The position numbers were made by a program, and so were the translations under genes. From Dehalococcoidia bacterium (GTDB lineage: Bacteria; Chloroflexota; Dehalococcoidia; GIF9; UBA5629): DNA of 17,743 nt. Below, piece after piece: positions 14,926 through 17,743 of the stretch (position 1 is its first letter; every line of letters starts with the position of its first letter). The stretch spans positions 1 through 17,743 of the forward strand of contig JAQTLG010000004.1 in assembly GCA_028715025.1 (NCBI GenBank), written 5' to 3'. The notes beneath the pieces are model-generated. The model was given only the letters and a program-made list of their open reading frames with translations. It was not told the origin of the DNA and ran no database searches.

Positions 14926-15114
14926 ATGGATTGGGGAATTGTAGTTTCAGTCCTGGTCGCAATGGCCATATTCCTGGCCGCCACTATAGTCCTGGTTCTT
15001 ATGATGGTTGGCCTGTTTGCATGGCGCATAAAAAAGCACATGCGGAAACAGGGCTCAATGGCCTTTAAGCTCCCGGATTGTTGCCTGATGAAATCAACAC
15101 AGAACAGTATATGA
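14926..15114 (+). CDS. Single-pass membrane mini-protein
   Basis: A 62-residue frame with a strong ribosome site (AAAGGAG, ending 9 nt before ATG 14926). The N-terminal half (about 4-33) is one hydrophobic helix, followed by the basic segment WRIKKHMRKQG (positive-inside, so N-out/C-in) and a short tail with a CC pair. No family is recognised. It is the last gene of the MarR-led cluster, 39 nt after the flavodoxin stop. Its hydrophobicity and start context support it as real, but its small size keeps confidence moderate. Confidence 0.6.
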   Translation: MDWGIVVSVLVAMAIFLAATIVLVLMMVGLFAWRIKKHMRKQGSMAFKLPDCCLMKSTQNSI

Positions 15115-15234
15115 GCTATCTTAGGCATACTGGTAGGCTTATTACTTTCTATGTTATCCAACCGATGTTGAATCGTTGACAAGAATATCAATTGGAGTTT
15201 TGAGGGGCTCTGGAAATGATCGGTGGTATTAAAC

Positions 15235-15290
15235 TTGACCGGGGACATACATAAGCCCAGTTCGGGCCTGCATATGTCCCCGGGATCAAG
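15235..15290. repeat. Long palindrome at the end of the MarR cluster, possible bidirectional terminator or mobile-element relic
   Basis: CCGGGGACATA (15239-15249) pairs with TATGTCCCCGG (15273-15283) over 11 bp. Inside it, GCCC/GGGC (15255-15258/15264-15267) can form an inner stem, and TTGA/TCAA outside extends it past a small bulge. It lies between the convergent genes ending at 15114 and 15307. A GGGGACA-type palindrome is also reminiscent of REP-like ends of transposon relics; no transposase is present. Confidence 0.55.
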
Positions 15291-15306
15291 TCATCTACTG
15301 CCTTAT

Positions 15307-15498
15307 TTACCTTGTGCTGTAGCTGCGCGAACTGTAGTTTGAGTCGCCGTTCTGTTGTTTCTTAGCTCTTCGGCAACCTGCGCAACGCTTCGGTTCGTTG
15401 GTGTAGCCTTTGGTGGCGAAGAACTCTTGTTCTCCCGAAGTGAAGGTAAAGGTAGCGCCACAATCAACGCATTTGAGCGATTTGTCTTGAAAACCCAT
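15307..15498 (-). CDS. Zinc-ribbon mini-protein (probable zf-trcl type)
   Basis: A 63-residue protein with C10-x2-C13 and C39-x2-C42 around a FTFTSGEQEFFATKGYTNEPKRC core, the pattern of small zinc-binding proteins common in Chloroflexota and other anaerobes. A basic, Ser/Tyr-rich tail follows, suitable for nucleic-acid contact. The start is secure: AAAGGAGG lies 8 nt upstream (complement of 15507-15513). Its function is unknown; relatives are often linked to cold shock or stress, which I cannot confirm here. It stands alone, with its 3' end facing the palindrome at 15235-15290. Confidence 0.85.
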   Translation of the reverse strand: MGFQDKSLKCVDCGATFTFTSGEQEFFATKGYTNEPKRCAGCRRAKKQQNGDSNYSSRSYSTR

Positions 15499-15708
15499 TC
15501 GGATGACCTCCTTTAATAAATTTAGCTGTAATTCGGGCCATCCAATGCTTGAAGGTTTGGTGAGGGGAAAGAAGCTTGTAATAACCTAAACTTGAACTAT
15601 AGGGTAAGTATACACTGAATTGGAACTTATGTAAATGAACGGCGTCGGTGCCTGAGTTGCCAACATGATGCGGAAACAACTTTATTGAACATGCGGGACA
15701 AGTGTATC

Positions 15709-16242
15709 CTACGGGAAGATAATACAACCTGTCCAGGTTATCCGATCCGCGTGGAACCCGCTATCCAGACCTAACTTATCCAGCAAAGCCAGGACATCAA
15801 CTGCTATGGCCTCCAATGACGGCCTTGCTTTATCCGGATACGGGCAAGGGCTACCTTCCTTAGCCCCGCAAACGTCGCATAGCCCGCAGCTTCCGCCGAT
15901 CATTCCCCACACCTGGTGTATCCCCATTCCCGTCAGGAACTCTTCGACCTGGATAATCTTGTTGTGAAAATCTACCCTGGTTTGCAGCACACCTTCCCTG
16001 TCGCCTCGGACATCCAGCGGCTTTGAATACCGTAATAACACCCCACGCTGGTACTTCTTGAGTTTGTCTCGAATCTGTTGCAGTGAGCCGACGTGAGGCG
16101 GACACATATAGTTGGCTCCGTAATTTCCGCACTTGTTCTCCAGGCAAAAGGCTCTTATTCTTTCTTCCGGAGTGAGTATCTCCGCACGAAATTCCAGGCA
16201 CGTCTCCAGCCCCAGTTGATTCGCGAATTCCGCAACTCTCAT
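15709..16242 (-). CDS. DUF2284 predicted metal-binding protein
   Basis: A cytoplasmic protein of about 177 residues with the DUF2284 pattern: ENKCGNYGANYMCPPH near the N-terminus, then SCGLCDVCGAKEGSPCPYPDKARPSLEA in the second half. The nine cysteines in these regions are suited to binding iron-sulfur clusters or another metal. The family is widespread in anaerobes and has no assigned reaction. ATG 16242 is preferred over the TTG at 16248; neither has a strong ribosome site. It starts 17 nt after the pentapeptide-repeat gene, so translation may be coupled to it. Confidence 0.88.
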   Translation of the reverse strand: MRVAEFANQLGLETCLEFRAEILTPEERIRAFCLENKCGNYGANYMCPPHVGSLQQIRDKLKKYQRGVLLRYSKPLDVRGDREGVLQTRVDFHNKIIQVEEFLTGMGIHQVWGMIGGSCGLCDVCGAKEGSPCPYPDKARPSLEAIAVDVLALLDKLGLDSGFHADRITWTGCIIFP

Positions 16243-16259
16243 TGCCAATTTAAAGGTAT

Positions 16260-16835
16260 TTAATCAATAACGATATCAAGGCAACTTAATAAGGATAGCG
16301 CCTCCGGGACAGAGAAGTGAGTTTTCTTAAGAGTGTTATATCTTGGATCGATAGTATAGTTCACTGCTCCTCTAAAATCTGCTTTAGAAAGATTGGTTTT
16401 GGAGAATACGCTTCTTTCGAAATCCGTCCCTGTAAAGGTACCGCCGCTTAAATCAGTCTCGGAAAAATCAACCTCTTTGGCCTCACAATTTATCAGCTTA
16501 ATTTTAGGAAGCTTTAGCATCGCAAAGTTGGAATAGTTGATCTGGCAATCCGTAAAAATCAACCCCTGTATGTGCGATGCCTTGGTCCAATCGCAGCCAA
16601 TTGCCTTGCATTTAGAGAATGTTATATCTGTGATCCAGCAGTCCACCGGGTTGATGGCACTGATGACGCAATCGTTAAATTTACAATCAATGAACTTGCA
16701 CTTCTGAAATTTGCAGTTTATAAAGCTGCAGCCGACAAACTCGCATTCCTCAAACTCTTTTGACTTGACCGTTTCATTTGATAATGAGAGATTTGAAAAC
16801 GTCTCTTGAAAATTACTGTCCTTGATAAAATCCAT
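16260..16835 (-). CDS. Pentapeptide-repeat protein, cysteine-rich
   Basis: A 191-residue right-handed quadrilateral beta-helix protein. Repeats of the xCxFx type run from about residue 29 to 58, followed by less regular repeats to 117 and then classical A(D/N)LSx/ADFRG repeats at 122-157. Cysteines fall exactly every five residues at 31, 36, 41, 46, 51 and 56, then 66, 76 and 81. The C-terminal YTIDPRYNTLKKTHFSVPEALSLLSCLDIVI matches the ending common in this family, including Qnr-like proteins. Some relatives protect DNA gyrase from quinolones or toxins, but most have no known function. ATG 16835 has no clear ribosome site. It is probably co-transcribed with the DUF2284 gene. Confidence 0.85.
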   Translation of the reverse strand: MDFIKDSNFQETFSNLSLSNETVKSKEFEECEFVGCSFINCKFQKCKFIDCKFNDCVISAINPVDCWITDITFSKCKAIGCDWTKASHIQGLIFTDCQINYSNFAMLKLPKIKLINCEAKEVDFSETDLSGGTFTGTDFERSVFSKTNLSKADFRGAVNYTIDPRYNTLKKTHFSVPEALSLLSCLDIVID

Positions 16836-17241
16836 ATTGTTAATATTCTATCACCATACAAAATTTGAAGCCCCCTGCTCGCTGCTAAAATGAATACCTT
16901 GGTTTACAACATTATGGCAGGCTTTAAAGTAGCATGACAGAACAGGAATGGTGGGCCATTCTGGACAGTTCCCGAACCCCTGTTTGAGAAGAAAGGATGG
17001 ATTTGTAAAATACATCAACCGATTTATCCTCAATTGAAAAATTGAATCAAACCTACCATTGAATAAAAATCGGGATTTTTGATTCTACTGCACTATAATA
17101 ATGCTACTGCAAAAGAATCCTTAAGTATCTTGCCGCAAACAGGTAATCCCACCTATCACAAGTAGTTCAACGTGGTTAATGTTCTGCTCAAGGACGGTAA
17201 CGGATGCGAGTGTGCCAAGTTGGTACAAATAAAGGATATTT
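16836..17241. other. AT-rich spacer without a credible gene
   Basis: About 400 nt with no convincing coding frame. It holds an imperfect inverted repeat near 16940-16971 (AATGG-tggg-CCATT core), an AT-rich hairpin at 17061-17085 (AAAAATC-GG-GATTTTT) that may weakly terminate the leftward methyltransferase, and two copies of CTACTGCA (17085-17092 and 17104-17111). A promoter for the leftward pentapeptide gene should lie here but is not obvious. Confidence 0.5.
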
Positions 17242-17743
17242 TCATAACTGACTACCTGTCGGACGAGGTTTCATTGGAGCGAGGCAGTACATGGCCCATC
17301 CCATATATTGGTTTTGGAACTTTAAATAATCATCCTGGTCAGTACGAAAATGCTTGAAAACCTGTTCATAGTCAGGGTGGGTGGAATTTTCTTCAAGCCA
17401 ACGTATCAGTCCATACCAACCATCCGAAATGTACCTGTCCCAGTCATCGTGGCTGGCACGGATGATGTATTCGAGTTCAAAGCCTTCGTCCCGGGTAATT
17501 TGAGTTAGTTCCGGTTCCGTGTGGGTAGTTGTCTGTTTTTGGGCGTATTCCGGATTTACCTGATTGCTAAGCCAGTGGGTTTCACCGATACCAAGGCGTC
17601 CATTCTGATGAATAGCCCGCTTCATTGCCTGGATTGTCTGCTTGTAGCCACCCCAAATAAACGTTGCCCCAATACATGTTGCAGCATCGAAAGCCCCCTC
17701 TTCGAATACGTAGTCATCCGCAGGAGAGCAAACGATTTCGATT
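17242..17743 (-). CDS. Class I SAM-dependent methyltransferase, C-terminal part (partial)
   Basis: The frame stays open to the right edge, so the N-terminus, including the SAM-binding glycine motif, lies outside the window. The visible 166 residues begin IEIVCSPADDYVFEEGAFDAATC, which looks like the motif after the adenine-binding loop (FDAATCIGATFIWGG). GRLGIGETHWL follows, then a C-terminal region rich in Trp, Asp and Tyr (DDWDRYISDGWYGLIRWLEE). This matches small-molecule or tRNA-type class I methyltransferases; the substrate is unknown. Its internal ATG (17625) is not the true start. The stop is TGA at 17242-17244. Confidence 0.75.
   Translation of the reverse strand, partial: IEIVCSPADDYVFEEGAFDAATCIGATFIWGGYKQTIQAMKRAIHQNGRLGIGETHWLSNQVNPEYAQKQTTTHTEPELTQITRDEGFELEYIIRASHDDWDRYISDGWYGLIRWLEENSTHPDYEQVFKHFRTDQDDYLKFQNQYMGWAMYCLAPMKPRPTGSQL

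Noticed and set aside
14895..15248. A 117-codon leftward frame ending opposite the flavodoxin stop region
   Set aside because: It is antisense to the small membrane protein, which has a strong ribosome site, and its start falls in the palindrome. No family pattern was seen.
15464..15727. An 87-codon leftward frame with C-x2-C between the DUF2284 and zinc-ribbon genes
   Set aside because: It overlaps both neighbours, has no ribosome site or coherent domain, and its 3' part is the zinc-ribbon gene read in another frame.
16934..16987. A short rightward frame MTEQEWWAILDSSRTPV in the AT-rich spacer
   Set aside because: It looks protein-like at the start but stops after 17 codons and has no ribosome site; a decayed gene is possible but unsupported.
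17172..17357. A 61-codon rightward frame at the right end
   Set aside because: It runs antisense into the methyltransferase gene and shows no domain or ribosome site.

Overview
The window reads as a stretch of chromosome from a strict anaerobe. The evidence is many low-potential iron-sulfur proteins, a flavodoxin, a hydrogenase nickel chaperone (HypA), a DUF2284 metal-binding protein and an Flx/sulfhydrogenase-type electron-transfer pair. Base composition is mid-range and Shine-Dalgarno sites (GGAGG, AAAGGAG) are strong. The gene content fits an uncultured Dehalococcoidia-like Chloroflexota or a sulfate-reducer-like lineage, but nothing in the window (no rRNA, no universal marker) fixes the taxonomy. 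No tRNA, rRNA, CRISPR array or intact insertion sequence was seen.

Region 1 (1-5919, + strand). The tail of an unidentified gene is followed closely by two electron-transfer genes. One is a 4Fe-4S protein (SH-beta/AsrA/FlxB type). The other is an FAD/NAD(P)/2Fe-2S protein (SH-gamma/AsrB/FlxA type). Next come a membrane GAF-PAS histidine kinase and two paralogous response regulators with no DNA-binding domain; the first carries a cysteine-containing C-terminal module. A small FMN-binding split-barrel protein ends the rightward block, converging on a nitrilase-family amidohydrolase.

Region 2 (5932-12918, - strand). This holds the nitrilase, a stand-alone receiver protein, a 1283-residue hybrid kinase (PAS-PAS-GAF-PAS-HisKA-HATPase-REC-REC-Hpt), HypA, and a winged-helix/cysteine-rich/2x[4Fe-4S] protein. 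HypA and the iron-sulfur protein form a short operon behind a recognisable promoter with a hairpin leader.

Region 3 (13078-15114, + strand). This is a compact MarR-led cluster: a MarR regulator with a six-cysteine C-terminal tail, a LiaF-like/DUF5668-like membrane protein, a 47-residue Cys/Trp-rich protein, a flavodoxin-like protein and a one-helix membrane protein. The MarR promoter is near consensus and is covered by three 13-bp TTGTA-type half-palindromes placed exactly every 16 bp, which suggests autoregulation. I infer a thiol-, metal- or redox-responsive module. This is the best candidate in the window for an undescribed system.

Region 4 (15235-17743, mostly - strand). A long palindrome is followed by a zinc-ribbon mini-protein, a DUF2284 protein, a cysteine-laddered pentapeptide-repeat protein, a roughly 400-nt AT-rich spacer without a credible gene, and the C-terminal part of a class I methyltransferase that runs off the window edge.
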